Below, one piece after another: positions 11,522 through 21,689 of a stretch of DNA of 64,000 nucleotides. The stretch spans positions 9,743,665 to 9,807,664 of the forward strand of contig NC_080164.1 of assembly GCF_950295315.1 (NCBI RefSeq). Reading direction: 5' to 3'. The position numbers and the translations under genes were made by a program. The notes beneath the pieces were generated by a model. The model made no database searches. It was not told where the DNA came from and saw only the letters and a program-made list of their open reading frames with translations. The stretch comes from Erinaceus europaeus. Taxonomy: Eukaryota; Chordata; Mammalia; Eulipotyphla; Erinaceidae. The number at the start of each line of letters is the position of its first letter. Position 1 is the first letter of the stretch.

Positions 11522-12420
11522 TTAAAGTCTAGCAGGATATATTATCCTTGGTTGAAACCCTTTTTCATTCAGGGCTCGATAGATATCTTGCCATTCTCTT
11601 CTGGCTTTTACAGTCTGAGTGGAGAAGTCTACTGATAGTCTTATGGGTTTTCCCCTGTATGTGACTTTTTGTTTTTCTCTTGCAGCCTTTAGGATCCTTT
11701 CTTTATCCTTACTTCTTCTCATTGTGACTATGATGTGTCTTGGTGCCTTCAGGTCTCGGTTGATTCTGTTTGGGACTCTCTGGGTCTCTTGGATCTTAAT
11801 GTCCTTTCTGTTGTTTAGGTCTAAGAAGTTTTCTTCCATTATTTCCTCTAGAATGTTTACTTCCCCTTCCTCTCTTTCTTCCTCTGGTAGGCCAATTATA
11901 TGAATGTTACTTCTTTTGAGATCATACCATATGTCTCAGTTGTTGTTTTCAGTGTCTCTCAGTCTCTTTTTGAGCTCTTTTACCTCTTTCTTTGTTTTCT
12001 CTAGCTCATCCTCTGTCTGGCTAATTCTGCTTTCTGCTTCTGTTCATCTGCTTTCCCTTCCCTCAGTTTCTTTCTTCAGTTCAGTTATAGTATTAGCTTA
12101 TTCTGCTAATTGGCCTTTTAGCTTAGCTATTTCAGCTTTCATTTCTCTAATTACCTCAAGGTAGCTTGTATTTTCTTTGAGGGTCTCATCTGTTGTTTCC
12201 CTAATTCTGATAGCCCTTTCCTCCATAGTTGTCTTCATTTCTGTGATTATTAGGTTTATTATTGCTTGCATACTTTTCATATTTATGGTTACTTCTGACT
12301 GATTCGCAGTTTCTTCTCAGCTTCTGTCATTGTGGTAGCAGTTTTATTTGCTCTTGATTTCACCTTTTTTATTGATGTGGTTTTTATTTTTCTGTTCTGT
12401 CATTCTTCAGTTGTTGTGTT
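11522..12420 (-). pseudogene. L1 ORF1 pseudogene (RNA-binding protein)
   Basis: ORF1 protein is a trimeric nucleic-acid chaperone that packages L1 RNA. A coiled-coil section (12280-12098) is followed by the central RNA-recognition region (NIHIIGLPEEERE block near 11930-11890). The C-terminal domain (11839-11522) shows APRHIIVTMRRSKDKERIL, the YRGKPIRLSVDFS block and the ending GFQPRIIYPARL. Frame changes between these blocks show it is a pseudogene. The start is not clear. Confidence 0.85.
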
Positions 12421-13080
12421 TTGAGTACAAGCCACATTATACTAAAGACCTTTATGACAAATGTAGTCACCAACCTCAGAAATTACAATAACAGTAACTG
12501 AAGCAAGGATTGATGCAGTTTAACCAATACCAATTAGCCAAACAACACTTCCAGTTCAAGAAAAAATAGCACCCAAACAAAATAAAAAGAAAGAAACAGG
12601 AAAAAATGGAAAGCAAGAATAGACAATTATGCAAATCTACTGTCCACTGTAAATTCTAGGGATAAAAAGAGGAGAAAGGGAAGTAGAGAAGACACACACA
12701 CAGAGTCCATTATGAGTCAGAGTTCTTCCCCAAAATAATTCACAAGTGAGAATGAGTGAATTCAGTAAACAAAAGAAGAAAGAAGTTAGAAAAGAATAAA
12801 AAGAAAGAAAGAAAGAAAGAAAGAGCAGTGAAAGGAAGAGCTTTTTTGTTTGTTTTTAATTAGCTAGGAGGAGGGAAAAAGGACAGTGGAGGGAAGAGGT
12901 AGAGAGAAACAAGTTCCTCTCACAATGGATAGGACACCCAGTCACCTAACAATGGAAAAAACAATAATAGTTAATTTTGGTCAACCTAGAGAAGGTGGAT
13001 GGAAAAGGGACACGTGTATATTATAATAGTAATAATGAAATAAAATAGAGTTAGAAAACCCCTAACAGTCAGTCTGCAGC

Positions 13081-13650
13081 TTGTATCACTCAGGATTGGC
13101 TGCAGCCAGCCTGAGCAAAGACAGCTTGTCAACTAAGCGCCCCCCCAACAAGGAGCCATGAGTTCCCACTTAGTCTCCTGAGGTGAATGAGTCTCACAGC
13201 CACCATCCAGACTATCACCATTGACAGCTTGGCCTCGGGCCTCAGTCAAGAAGGACCAGAACCGGGATGCGAACCCAGGATCATCCAGGCAGAGAAGGCA
13301 AGGAGGAAGAAGTGAATAGGGCAGATGGGCCAAGACCTGGTGTGCTGGGAAGCCAGGCCTGGGAGCTGTGTGTGACAAGAGTGAGAGTGCCTGCCCTCCG
13401 CCCCAGGTGCCTGACGGGGCAGCAGGAAAGGCAGGAAAGGTGGGTGCCACCCAGCCAGGCAGACCTGGCTTTTCCTGCAGAGCAAGGCGGCTGGCTGCTG
13501 CCACCGCCCCTCAGGGAACCGCAAGCCTGTCAGAGCCCCCAGCCCTGAGCCGTCACCCTTGCTCCCAAGGTCACAGTCACTGGTATGTCAGAGCACAGGG
13601 ACAGTGTCTCCCAAAGCTGCAGAGGACAGAGATGGTGGGACTGCAGGCTT
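13081..13650. other. Single-copy GC-rich sequence, no feature recognised
   Basis: Overlapping open frames of about 90-130 codons occur on both strands, with no domain and no splice-site pair that I can support. Confidence 0.5.
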
Positions 13651-13651
13651 T

Positions 13652-13855
13652 GAGGATTTTTTTTTTATTTATTTTTATAGAGATGGAGAAATTGAAAGGG
13701 GAGGGAAAATAGGGAGGGAGAGAGACAGAGAGATACCTGCGGCCCTGCTTCACCACTTGCGAAGGTTTCCCCCTGCAGTTGGAGACCAGGGGCTTGAACC
13801 TGGGTCCTTGAGCACTGTAATGCATGTGTTCAACCAGGTGTGCCACGACCTGGTC
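13652..13855 (-). mobile_element. tRNA-derived SINE, family A
   Basis: T-rich tail, 'agatggagaaattgaaagg', CTGCTTCACCACTTGCG core, B-box complement (CTTGAACCTGGGTCC) and A-box complement (CAACCAGGTGTGCCACG). Confidence 0.92.
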
Positions 13856-13885
13856 CACCTTTCTTTCTTGGGAAGTTACCTTTCT

Positions 13886-13895
13886 TCCCTCCTTC

Positions 13896-13938
<43 letters not shown>

Positions 13939-13940
13939 TC
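13886..13940 (+). repeat. (CTTT)n microsatellite
   Basis: About 13 CTTT units. Confidence 0.97.
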
Positions 13941-14145
13941 GGCTTAATGAGTTATAGCACAGTTGTTGACACATGGGTCCAACCTGTCATCTCCCCATAA
14001 TAGGTGTCTGCGAAATGCTAGAGACAGAGAGAGGGAGAGAGAAAGAGGGGGAGTGAGAGAGACCTCAGCACTGAAGTGAGAGCCAGTCTTGAGCCTGGGC
14101 CATGCATGTGACAAAGCAGCACATTATCTGAGAGCTAGTTCTTTA
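13941..14145 (-). mobile_element. Old diverged retroelement relics
   Basis: The first 70 bp (TTAATGAGTTATAGCACAGTTG...) resemble sequence at 46.2 kb and 53.96 kb and may be an old LINE 3' end. The rest resembles a decayed SINE in reverse (GA-rich tract, then 'cagtcttgagcctgggcc'). Confidence 0.45.
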
Positions 14146-14159
14146 AGTTTGGGGGGGTC

Positions 14160-14395
14160 AATATTTTTGTTTATTTATTTTACCGATTCATTTCTTGGCT
14201 AGAGACAGAGAAATTAAGAAGGAAGGAGGAGAGAGGGAGAAAGAGAGAGACACCTACAACTCTGCTGCACGCCTCATGAAGCTTCCCAGCTACAAGTGGG
14301 GACCAGGGAGGGGCTTGAACCCATGTCCTTATGCATGGTAACGTGTGTGTGTGTGTGTGTGTATTTTCAGTCGGATGCATCACCATGTGGCCCCC
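14160..14395 (-). mobile_element. tRNA-derived SINE, family A, with internal (GT)n
   Basis: T-rich tail, GA-rich tract, CTCATGAAGCTTCCCAGC core and CTTGAACCCATGTCC B-box complement. A (GT)n run of about 9 units has grown between the B-box and A-box regions, splitting the promoter. Confidence 0.88.
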
Positions 14396-15284
14396 AAAGG
14401 GGGCTACCTCACTGGCCCTCTATCTCATCTCACGCCACCTCCTCCAGATGAACCAGGTGTTGTCTTGACTTGGTCATGGGAATGAGGAAAGTCGAAAGAG
14501 AGAGAGAGAGAGGAGAGAAAGTGTGAGCCTGGGGAGCCCATGAGGGGAAGAGAGGGGAAGTGGCTGCAGCTGAGTAGGGCTGGCTGGTCCCACAGTGGCA
14601 GTAGGAGGCCGGCAGGTGTCCGGCTACCAACCCCACCACCCTGCCACTCCAGAGCCCAGCAGGGGCTAAAGGCTACGTTCCCACGCCTCGCTCTCTGGCA
14701 CCCAGCCAGGCCCCAGTCAGCGCCTTTCACTGAGTGCCAGCTCAGAGCTCGGGACAGCTCTGGGTTCAGCCTGTGGGAAGCCAGCAGGTTCCAGTCACAC
14801 GCTGGAGGGCTTGCTCCATCAATGTCCCTTTCTTTCCTGGCCAGGCCACGCTCAACGTCCACCCGCAGGGCTTGGAGTCATTACTTTACCCAGCTGGAAC
14901 CATCTGCCTCCTTCCAGGCACTGGGGGCTGGCAGGAAGAAGGACAGGTCCTGCAGAGCCCCTGAGGAGCTGGACATTAGGCTACCCTTTCCCACACTCAG
15001 CAAGGGCAGTGGACAGGGTGGGCCTGTGAGGACTGGTGGCAGAGAACGGCCCTCAGTCACTGGGTCCTGGATCTGCCAGGAGAAGGACGAGGACAGGACG
15101 GGGCTAGGAGAAGCCCTGTGAAGTGGCCCAAGCTGCCAGCTGTCGCAGGGCTGTATCTGTGAGGGTGTTCATGTACCCTCAGATCACCAGGCCGGGTGTA
15201 GCTGTCGCCGGGGCCCTGCTCTAGGCCTTGAAGCAGATGCTTGACAGTAAGGAGCTAAATGAATGTCAGAGATGAGCATGGGCA
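14396..15284. other. Single-copy GC-rich sequence with a 193-codon open frame
   Basis: The plus-strand open frame 14540-15121 has no recognisable domain. Overlapping open frames in other phases show this reflects high GC and few stops. No splice or poly(A) context supports a gene. Confidence 0.45.
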
Positions 15285-15435
15285 GGAGAGAGAGCTCACC
15301 CTGGAGGTAGTTCACCTGCTTTGCCATGCACGGTCCCCAGGTCTGAACCCCAGCACTATATGGAAGATGCCGTGGCGACAGGGAAACCTCTGTGTCACGT
15401 TGTCTCTCTGATTCTCTCTAGCGAATGAAAAAAGT
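15285..15435 (+). mobile_element. Old tRNA-like SINE
   Basis: 'gagagagctcaccctggagg', CAGGTCTGAACCCCAGCAC (B-box region), then CT-rich sequence. Strongly diverged from families A-C. Confidence 0.55.
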
Positions 15436-15508
15436 GGTCAGGAGCAGTGAAATCACCTGTGTGTGGGCACATGCACTCCTTGGAAGCATCCAAAAAGAAG
15501 GTCTCCTT

Positions 15509-15833
15509 AAGTGCAAGGACCGGCATAAGGATCCCGCTTCGAGCCCCGGCTCCCCACCTGCAGGGGAGTCACTTCACAGGCGGTGAAGCAGGTCTGCAGG
15601 TGTCTATCTTTCTCTCCTCCTCTCTGTCTTCCCCTCCTCTCTCCGTTTCTCTCTGTCCTATCCAACAACAATGACAGCAATAACAACAATAATAATCACA
15701 ACAACAATGATAAACAACAAGGGCAACAAAAGGGAAAAAATGGTCTCCAGGAGCAATGGATTCATAGTGCAGGCACCAAGCCCCAGCAATAAACTTGGAG
15801 GCAAAAAAAAAAAAAAGAAGAAGAAGAAGACAG
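15509..15833 (+). mobile_element. tRNA-derived SINE, family B, 5'-truncated
   Basis: It begins inside the element (TTAAGTGCAAGGACCGGC). It continues through the B box, CACCTGCAGGGGAG core, TCCTATCCAACAACAATG, AAC/AAT repeats, GGGCAACAAAAGGG, the 'ccaggagcaatggattcat' module and an A/GAA tail. The 5' truncation is typical of incomplete reverse transcription. Confidence 0.9.
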
Positions 15834-15921
15834 TCTCCAATGGGAACCCAGGTGAGGTCTCCTCCAACAGGGCTTCTCTGCTAAGCAGGACTGGCCAAGG
15901 GCCCTTCACAGGCCAGCTGCC

Positions 15922-16060
15922 GGATGATGGAATGGTTCAGCGGTAAAACACTTGAGTGTGAGGCCCCAAGTTCCATCCCTAGCCACACTCGAACTCATGG
16001 AGTGGTGCTCTCCTCTCTCTTTCTCTCTCAATTAAACAAAAACAAATAAACAAAAACTTA
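15922..16060 (+). mobile_element. SINE, family C-like
   Basis: 'atggttcagcggtaaaacac' head, AAGTTCCATCCCTAGCC B-box region, CT-rich stretch and an A-rich tail with CAAA units. Confidence 0.65.
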
Positions 16061-16069
16061 AAAGGAGGA

Positions 16070-16255
16070 CAAGGAAGATGCCAGGCAGTGCTATACCCAG
16101 TTGAGTGCACAAGGATCCAGGTTCAAACCCGATCTCCAACAGCAGGGGGCAGGCTTCACAATTGATACAGCAGTCCTGCAAGTGTCTCCCTGTCTCTCTC
16201 TCTCTTCCCCCCCTTTCCTCATCCCACTCAATTTCTCTCTGACCTAACACACAAA
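16070..16255 (+). mobile_element. tRNA-derived SINE, family A
   Basis: 'ccaggcagtgctatacccag', AGGTTCAAACCCGATC B box, diverged core, CT-rich stretch and short A-rich end. Confidence 0.82.
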
Positions 16256-16257
16256 AT

Positions 16258-17350
16258 GCATTTTTGTTGATTTAATTATGACTGACAAGTTCATTAGATA
16301 AGAGGGGTACAATTTCATGCAATTCCCACCACCAGAGTTCCATATCCCATTCCCTCCATTGGAAGCTTCCTTATTCCTTATCCCTCCGGGAATATGGGCT
16401 AAAGGTTTTTATGGGGTGCAGAAGGTGGAAGGTCTAGTTTCTATAATTGATTCTCTGCTGGACATGGGCATTGGCAGGTGGATCCACACCACCAGCCTGT
16501 TTCTGTTTTTCCCTAGTGGGGCAGGGCTCTGGGGAGGTGGGGTTCCCGGACACATCAGTGAGATTCTCTGCCCAGGGAAATGAGGCTGGCCTCCTGATAG
16601 TGTCTGTAATTTAGTGGCTGAAAAGCATTAAGATATAAAGAAGAATAAATTGTTTAATTATCAGGAACCTAAAGGTAAGAATAGAGCAGATGAGATTTGG
16701 GGTCTCCATTTTGGAAAAGGCTAGTAGGTCTATTTCAGGTATATTCCAAGGGGCCCATGACTTTACTAATTTCTGTCTGAGTCCAACAGCCAAAATGCAG
16801 GTGGGCTAAAGGTCTTGTCTGGGGAGATGGTGTCAAAGTTGGGAATAGGACTAGAAAGCTGGATCGGGGCAGAGAGTAGCTCCCAAATATGGGGAAAGTC
16901 TACAAATACTGTTAACTATGAACACCATCGATCTGATCTGGGGCCCATATTCAGCACAGAAGCCTGTGTAACCTCTGCATCCTTGTCGGTCTGAGCTCGC
17001 GTTCTGTGGTCACAGCTGGGAACATTTAAGGCTGTGCTCATTTCAGGACCCGTCTTCCTCGAGTGGCAGAGTTTGATGACTCAGCCTCCCTTCAGAGTGG
17101 GGCAGTCCCTACCATTGTTCCACCTTGAGGGCAAGGTCCTGTAGAGGCCCACAAGCGGGTTCACCATGCAGTTCCTGGTGGAGGTGACCAGTGACAGTGG
17201 AGAGAGGGATCTGTTAGAGGTCTAGGCCCATCATATCTATGCGGGAATTCCAGGATTCCTTGAATAGGGCCCTGGATGATGGGGTGGCCTGGTAGTTACC
17301 AAGAAAGCCATCATGAGAGTGTGCCGGTCTCTTACCCTTATCCAACTTCA
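16258..17350 (-). mobile_element. L1 3' UTR fragment, long type
   Basis: It matches the 5.0-6.1 kb reference through 'gataagaggggtacaa', CAGAAGGTGGAAGGTCT, 'ggggcccatattcagcac' and 'tcaggacccgtcttcctc'. It is 5'-truncated in the UTR, and more diverged than the 49-kb and 60-kb copies. Confidence 0.85.
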
Positions 17351-17386
17351 AACAAAATAAATTTTAAGAAAAGCGAGAAATTGAGG

Positions 17387-17535
17387 GCAGGGGTAGATAG
17401 CATAATGGTTATGCAAACAGACTCCCATACCTGAGGCTCCAAAGACCCAGGTTCAATTCCCCTGAACCACTATAAACTAGAGCTGAGCAGTGCTCTGGTA
17501 AAGAAAAAAAAAAAAAAAAAAAAAAGAAAAGAAAG
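17387..17535 (+). mobile_element. SINE, family C
   Basis: 'agcataatggttatgcaaa' head, CAGGTTCAATTCCCC B box, GCTGAGCAGTGCTCTGG, then a long A-run. Confidence 0.92.
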
Positions 17536-17745
17536 AAAAGCGAAAAATTGGCCACTAAGAGTGGTAGACTCCCATAGTGGCAATTAAAAGAGAAAAAAAT
17601 TTTTTTACAAGCCAGTAGAATAACAACTAGATTTATTTCAAGTGTGAAGTTATTTTTGTATGAGAGATTTACTGATGTGGAAATTCTCATGTTTACCTTA
17701 TGCAAGGAATAATAATTCTTTTTTTTTAGTAGTTTTAATATTGAT

Positions 17746-18464
17746 CATTGCAAGACTGGCCAGCTCTTCATGGGGCGCGAGCGCTTCCACACTACGATCA
17801 TCATCTCTGGCATTATGTTATTCCACTGCAGAATACACACCCCAGTATGGTTCTGTAGCCCCCATGTCCACTTGGTCGATTCCAAATTATATTCCTCCAT
17901 GAGGATAATTTCTGGAACCATCCGTTCCACCCCAGTTCCATGGCTGCCAGTTCTTAGCAACATCGCCCCGCCAGATATTCGTCGGGATGCGGCATCATCT
18001 AAGTTCATTTCCCACGTCTACGCTCGACCAGACCTGCCAATATACGCGGATATCTTCGCTCACCCTGTCCAACGCTTGACGTCTCGTCACCCAATCTGGT
18101 CCCCTGTGCCTACACTGAACTTCTCTGTTCCAGTCTCTTGGAAACAGAGTTGGCAGTCAGCTGAGGTCAAGAACAAACACCTCATCACAGACCCCTGCGA
18201 GCTTCAACCCGGCTTTGACCTAGCACGTTATGATTGGGCCCTCCTCCATCGCTATCGAACAGGCCATGGCCGGTGCGCCGCTATGTTCCATCGCTGGGGA
18301 GCCAGAGACGACCCGAACTGCCCCTGCGGCTCCAGACAGACTATGACCCACATGGTCAACGACTGCCACCTCTCCAGATTCAAAGGAGGTCTCGAAACTT
18401 TACATCAGGCTCAACCTGACACTGTTGACTGGCTACGGAAGAAGGGCAAACGCTAGAAGAAGAA
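17746..18464 (+). pseudogene. 5'-truncated jockey/CR1-like LINE, reverse transcriptase C-terminus
   Basis: This is the C-terminal part of a LINE polyprotein unlike mammalian L1. A first segment (about 17752-17840) reads WGASASTLR and ALCYSTAEY. After a frameshift near 17838-17850 a 228-codon frame (17770-18456) carries STPVPWLPVLSNIAPP, a basic linker, RTGHGRCAAMFHRWG and a zinc-binding CPCGSRQTMTHMVNDC (CxC-x8-H-x4-C spacing), ending VDWLRKKGKR at TAG. I recall very similar blocks from invertebrate proteins labelled 'mobile element jockey'; the exact clade (CR1, jockey or RTE) is uncertain. Direct repeats AATATTGAT at 17737-17745 and 18465-18473 bracket the copy, and the 3' end is GAA-rich (AGAAGAAGAA) rather than a long poly(A). 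It lacks endonuclease and the RT catalytic core, so it cannot move itself. Confidence 0.8.
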
Positions 18465-18473
18465 AATATTGAT

Positions 18474-18935
18474 TTACAAAATAAGAAAATAACAGAGCTA
18501 TAATTTCACACCTTTCCCACCACCAGAGTTCTGTGTCCCCATTCCCTCTATGGGAAACTACATGAATTCTCCCAAGATCACAGATAGAGATTGATTATTA
18601 TTTTTATAACTCCTACATGTATATATTTTAGCCCATTTTTCTCTATGGTCCTGCCTTCTCGTCCTTTCTCAGTTACACCTACTACTTCTGAATGTCCTTC
18701 CTTTTGTCTTCTTCTCTCTCCAGGTCCTGATGAAAACTGAGAGCCCTATGGTCATCTTCCCCTAAAATTTTTCCCCTTCTGGGAGTATGGACCAAAATTC
18801 TTTATGGGAAGCAGAAGGTGGGAGGTCTGGCTTCTGTAATTGCTTCCCTGCTGAACATGGACGTTGGCAGGTGGATCCATACCCCCAGCCTGTTTCTGTC
18901 TTTCCCTAGTGGGAGGTATAGTCTTTTATAAAGCA
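18474..18935 (-). mobile_element. L1 3' UTR fragment, older variant of long type
   Basis: It shares 'cccaccaccagagttctgtg' and 'cagaaggtgggaggtctgg' with the long-type UTR. It has a different central segment (18560-18780), including 'ctgccttctcgtcctttctc', so it is an older or recombinant subfamily. It abuts the jockey-like fragment directly. Confidence 0.75.
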
Positions 18936-19520
18936 TATTTAATGTGTAAAAGAAAAAAATTAAATGGTTGTGGGGGACCAAGTGGAAGTCCTGTCACTTC
19001 AGTGGGAACCAGGCTTTGTTCCAGAGAGCAGACTCTTGCCTTCTTCTGTCTGCTCCCCCACACAGGGCTCTGGGCTCTCTGGCCAGAGGAGAACAGAGCT
19101 CTCCACCTCCAGAGTACAGGACTGAGGCTCAAGGTGGAGCGGGCACAGAGGGGCCTCCAGATAGCTTGGGCCTGGCAGGGGTGCAGCCCTGCCCTCTGGG
19201 AGCAGGGGCCGTCAGACCCTGAGCAAATCACTGAGCTTGTCGGATCCTGCCGGTCAGGTCAGTCAGGAGATAAGATGCCTCCTCTGCCAGCAAACTCCCT
19301 GGCCCTATGAGTCACGGCACCCCAGTTCCCTCCTTGGACACAGTCAGAGAGCACTCAGAAGACCGGGCAGCCTGGGGAGGGTTGAGGTGAGGTGGGGTGC
19401 ACAGCTGCCCCCCCTGGCCTGTCTTGTACCTGGGTGACTTCCTCAACCCCACCTGGAGAGCCAGCCCTCAGGCAGCTGAGTTCTGTAAGTTCTGAACAAA
19501 GTCAGGGGAGCCTGAAGGAA
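18936..19520. other. Single-copy GC-rich sequence, no feature recognised
   Basis: Open frames on both strands up to about 148 codons, mutually overlapping, no domain seen. Confidence 0.5.
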
Positions 19521-19524
19521 TGAG

Positions 19525-19665
19525 GAGAGGGCCGCTGGAATAGCTTACTTGGAGAGAGTGCTATTTGGCCAAGTACAAGACCTGGGTTCAAGCCCAGCCC
19601 CAATGGATTTGAAGGAAATTCTCTTTCAGTCTCTACCAAAAAACAAACAAACAAAAAATCATAAG
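19525..19665 (+). mobile_element. Old tRNA-like SINE
   Basis: 'gctggaatagcttacttgg', CTGGGTTCAAGCCCAGCCCC (B box) and 'ttgaaggaaattctctttca', resembling copies at 27.6 kb and 59.6 kb, then AAAC repeats. Confidence 0.6.
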
Positions 19666-19685
19666 AAAGGAATGAGTAACAATCT

Positions 19686-20410
19686 GCTGTGTGTCTGTCT
19701 GTGTGTGAATATATATGTGTGTGTGTGTGTCTGTGGTATGGCTCTGTCTGTGTATCTGTGTGTGTGTGTCTGTCTCTGTGTATGTGTGTCTGTGGTGTGG
19801 TTCTGTCTGTGTCTGTGTGTCTGTGTGTGTGTGTCTGTCTCTGTGTATGTGTGTCTGTGGTGTGGTTCTGTCTGTGTCTGTGTCTCTGTGTGTGTGTGTC
19901 TGTCTCTGTATATGTGTGTCTGTAGTATGGTTCTGTGTGTCTGTGTCTCTGTGTGTGTGTGTCTGTGTGTGTGTGTCTGTGTTGTGTCTCTGTGTGTCTG
20001 TCTGTGTCTATGTGTGTCTGTCTGTGTCTGTGTGTCTGTCTCTGTGTGTAAATATATATGTCTATGTCTGTGTCTGTGTGTGTGCTATGTCTCTGTGTGT
20101 TTGTGTGTCTGTGTGTCTGTGCTGTGTGTCTGTGTGTCTGTGCTGTGTCTCTGTGTGTCTGTGTCTGTGTGTCTCTGTGTCTGTGTGTGTGTGTTGTGTC
20201 TCTGCCTGTGTGTTTATGTGTGTCTGTCTGTCTCTGTGTGTCTGTCTCTGTGTATGAATATATATGTCTGTGTCTGTCTGTGTCTGTGTGTGTGTGTCTG
20301 TGAGTCCCTGTGTGTCTGTCTCTGTGTGTGAATATATATGTCTGTGACTGTGTGTGTGTTGTGCCTCTGTGTGTCTGTCTGTGTGTCTGTCTGTGTGTGT
20401 GTGTACACTG
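19686..20410 (+). repeat. TG/TC-rich compound array (about 725 bp)
   Basis: Built from TGTGTC and TGTCTC units. Longer units recur, such as 'tatgtgtgtctgtggtgtgg' near 19780, 19846 and (diverged) 19912, spaced about 66 bp, and GAATATATATG near 19708, 20048 (diverged), 20255 and 20330. Open frames rich in Cys-Val (plus) or His-Thr (minus) are composition artefacts. Confidence 0.95.
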
Positions 20411-20514
20411 ACTGTCCATCCTGGTGCTAGATGATTAGTTGGGCCCAGTAGTCAGTCGTGTGTGACATGCAGTCACCATCCAGATAACTTTCTGCTGGTC
20501 TCTGTCACGGAATG

Positions 20515-20780
20515 ATCTGCTTATTGAAACTCTAACCCAAGAGCCAGACACGTGACAGTATTTGGAGAAGGACCTTTAACGCAGCAACTAAGGTTCCACG
20601 AGGGAATGTGGCTGGGCCCTAGTCTGGCCTGACTGGGGTTCTTAGAAGAGGGAGGGGCACCAGGAAAGATGGTCTGAGGACCCCTGAGAAGGCCGCTGTG
20701 GAGGCCCAGGGGCAAGGCCTCAGGAGAACCACATTGGTCTTGTACTTCCAGCCTCCATAATGCGAGAGAGTGAGACATCT
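20515..20780 (+). mobile_element. MLT1-like (ERVL-MaLR) LTR relic
   Basis: Ordered blocks match what I recall of this LTR family: GAAACTCTAACCCAAGAG, 'gtatttggagaaggaccttt', 'tgggccctagtctggcctga', 'cttgtacttccagcctccat' and 'atgcgagag'. The exact subfamily is uncertain. It is old, shared placental-mammal DNA, so this stretch predates the hedgehog repeats. Confidence 0.7.
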
Positions 20781-21290
20781 GTGGTCAAAGCCTGGGCCTG
20801 CGGGGCTTGGTGATGGTGACCCCAGGACACTAACACAGTGGTTGGAGGGTCGCCATTGGGCCTCCAGGCTTGTCCAGCCTCCTCGCCCTCCCCGGCGCTG
20901 TGTCCTGGGGTCTGGGCACTGCTAGGCAGGGCTCACTCCTCTCCCCCCTCAGCTTCAGCGTGGGGACACAGCCAGGCCCTGGGCCCTGAGGCCTCCTTCT
21001 GCTCAGCGCCCTGGCAGCTGGGCCTGCTCCACCCCCCACCCTCAGCAGGAGCCAAGGCACCTCCACCCACACTGCTTCTGCGTTCTCTGCCCACTGGGGT
21101 CACCTTCTTCTGGCTCCTGACTGGAGCTACCCCACCCCCGGTCACGTCCAGCTCCGAGAATCCCTAGAGGCTTGCAGGCTCCCTTCAGACACCCAGCTGA
21201 GGTTTCCACTGCCCAGCTCACTGAGCAGCCTGTTCAGAAAGATGCAGGGAGCAAAGGAGAGATAGGGCCATTCGGTGAGTCAGGGCAGGA
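20781..21290. other. Single-copy GC-rich sequence, no feature recognised
   Basis: High GC, with overlapping open frames on both strands and no domain. Confidence 0.5.
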
Positions 21291-21292
21291 GG

Positions 21293-21450
21293 AATGGGGC
21301 TGAGGAGATAGCATAATGGTTATGCAAAAAAGACTTTTATGCCTGACACTCTGATGTCCCATGTTCAATTCCCAGCACCGCTGTAAGCCAGAGCTGAGCT
21401 CTGCTCTGGTTAAAAAGTAAATAAATAAATTAATTAATAAATAAATAAAA
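21293..21450 (+). mobile_element. SINE, family C
   Basis: 'agcataatggttatgcaaa' head, ATGTTCAATTCCCAGC B box, 'gagctgagctctgctctgg', then a TAAA-rich tail. Confidence 0.9.
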
Positions 21451-21455
21451 GTTTA

Positions 21456-21657
21456 TAAAGGGGCCCAGCGGTGGTGCACCTGGTTGAGTGCACCTGTTAG
21501 AATGCGTAAGGACCCAGATATGAGTCCCCAGATATGGAAAGCTTTGCCAGAGGTGAAGCATAGCTACAGGCAGCTGTCTCTCTGTCTTCCTCTCTATCCT
21601 CCCTTCTTTCTCAATATCTGTCTCTGTCCAACCAAAAAAAGCTAATAAAAAACGTTT
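21456..21657 (+). mobile_element. tRNA-derived SINE, family A
   Basis: CAGCGGTGGTGCACCTGGTTG head, diverged B box (ATATGAGTCCCCAG), core partly lost, CT-rich stretch and A-rich tail. It sits directly after the family C SINE. Confidence 0.85.
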
Positions 21658-21689
21658 AGTCAACTATTTGTTCTGCTCTGTATCTTTTT

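Larger units (their letters stand above)
5010..13080 (-). mobile_element. Near full-length L1 LINE (decayed), long-3'UTR lineage
   Basis: Read on the minus strand it runs as follows: a 5' region (about 13080-12420), ORF1 with a coiled coil and C-terminal domain (to 11522), a spacer, ORF2 with endonuclease and reverse transcriptase (about 11345-7176), then a roughly 2.1-kb 3' UTR ending in an A-rich tail near 5010. A solo LTR at 8622-8982 interrupts ORF2. Both ORFs carry frameshifts and stops, so the copy cannot move on its own. The 5' limit is inferred from where L1-like sequence fades before GC-rich single-copy DNA. L1 elements supply the machinery that mobilises the SINEs in the window. Confidence 0.9.

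Noticed and set aside
14540..15121. 193-codon open frame
   Set aside because: High GC with overlapping frames in other phases, no domain, no splice or poly(A) signals.
19502..20419. A 305-codon minus-strand frame and 260-codon plus-strand frame
   Set aside because: Mostly TG/TC array; the non-repeat parts are SINE or single-copy sequence with no domain.
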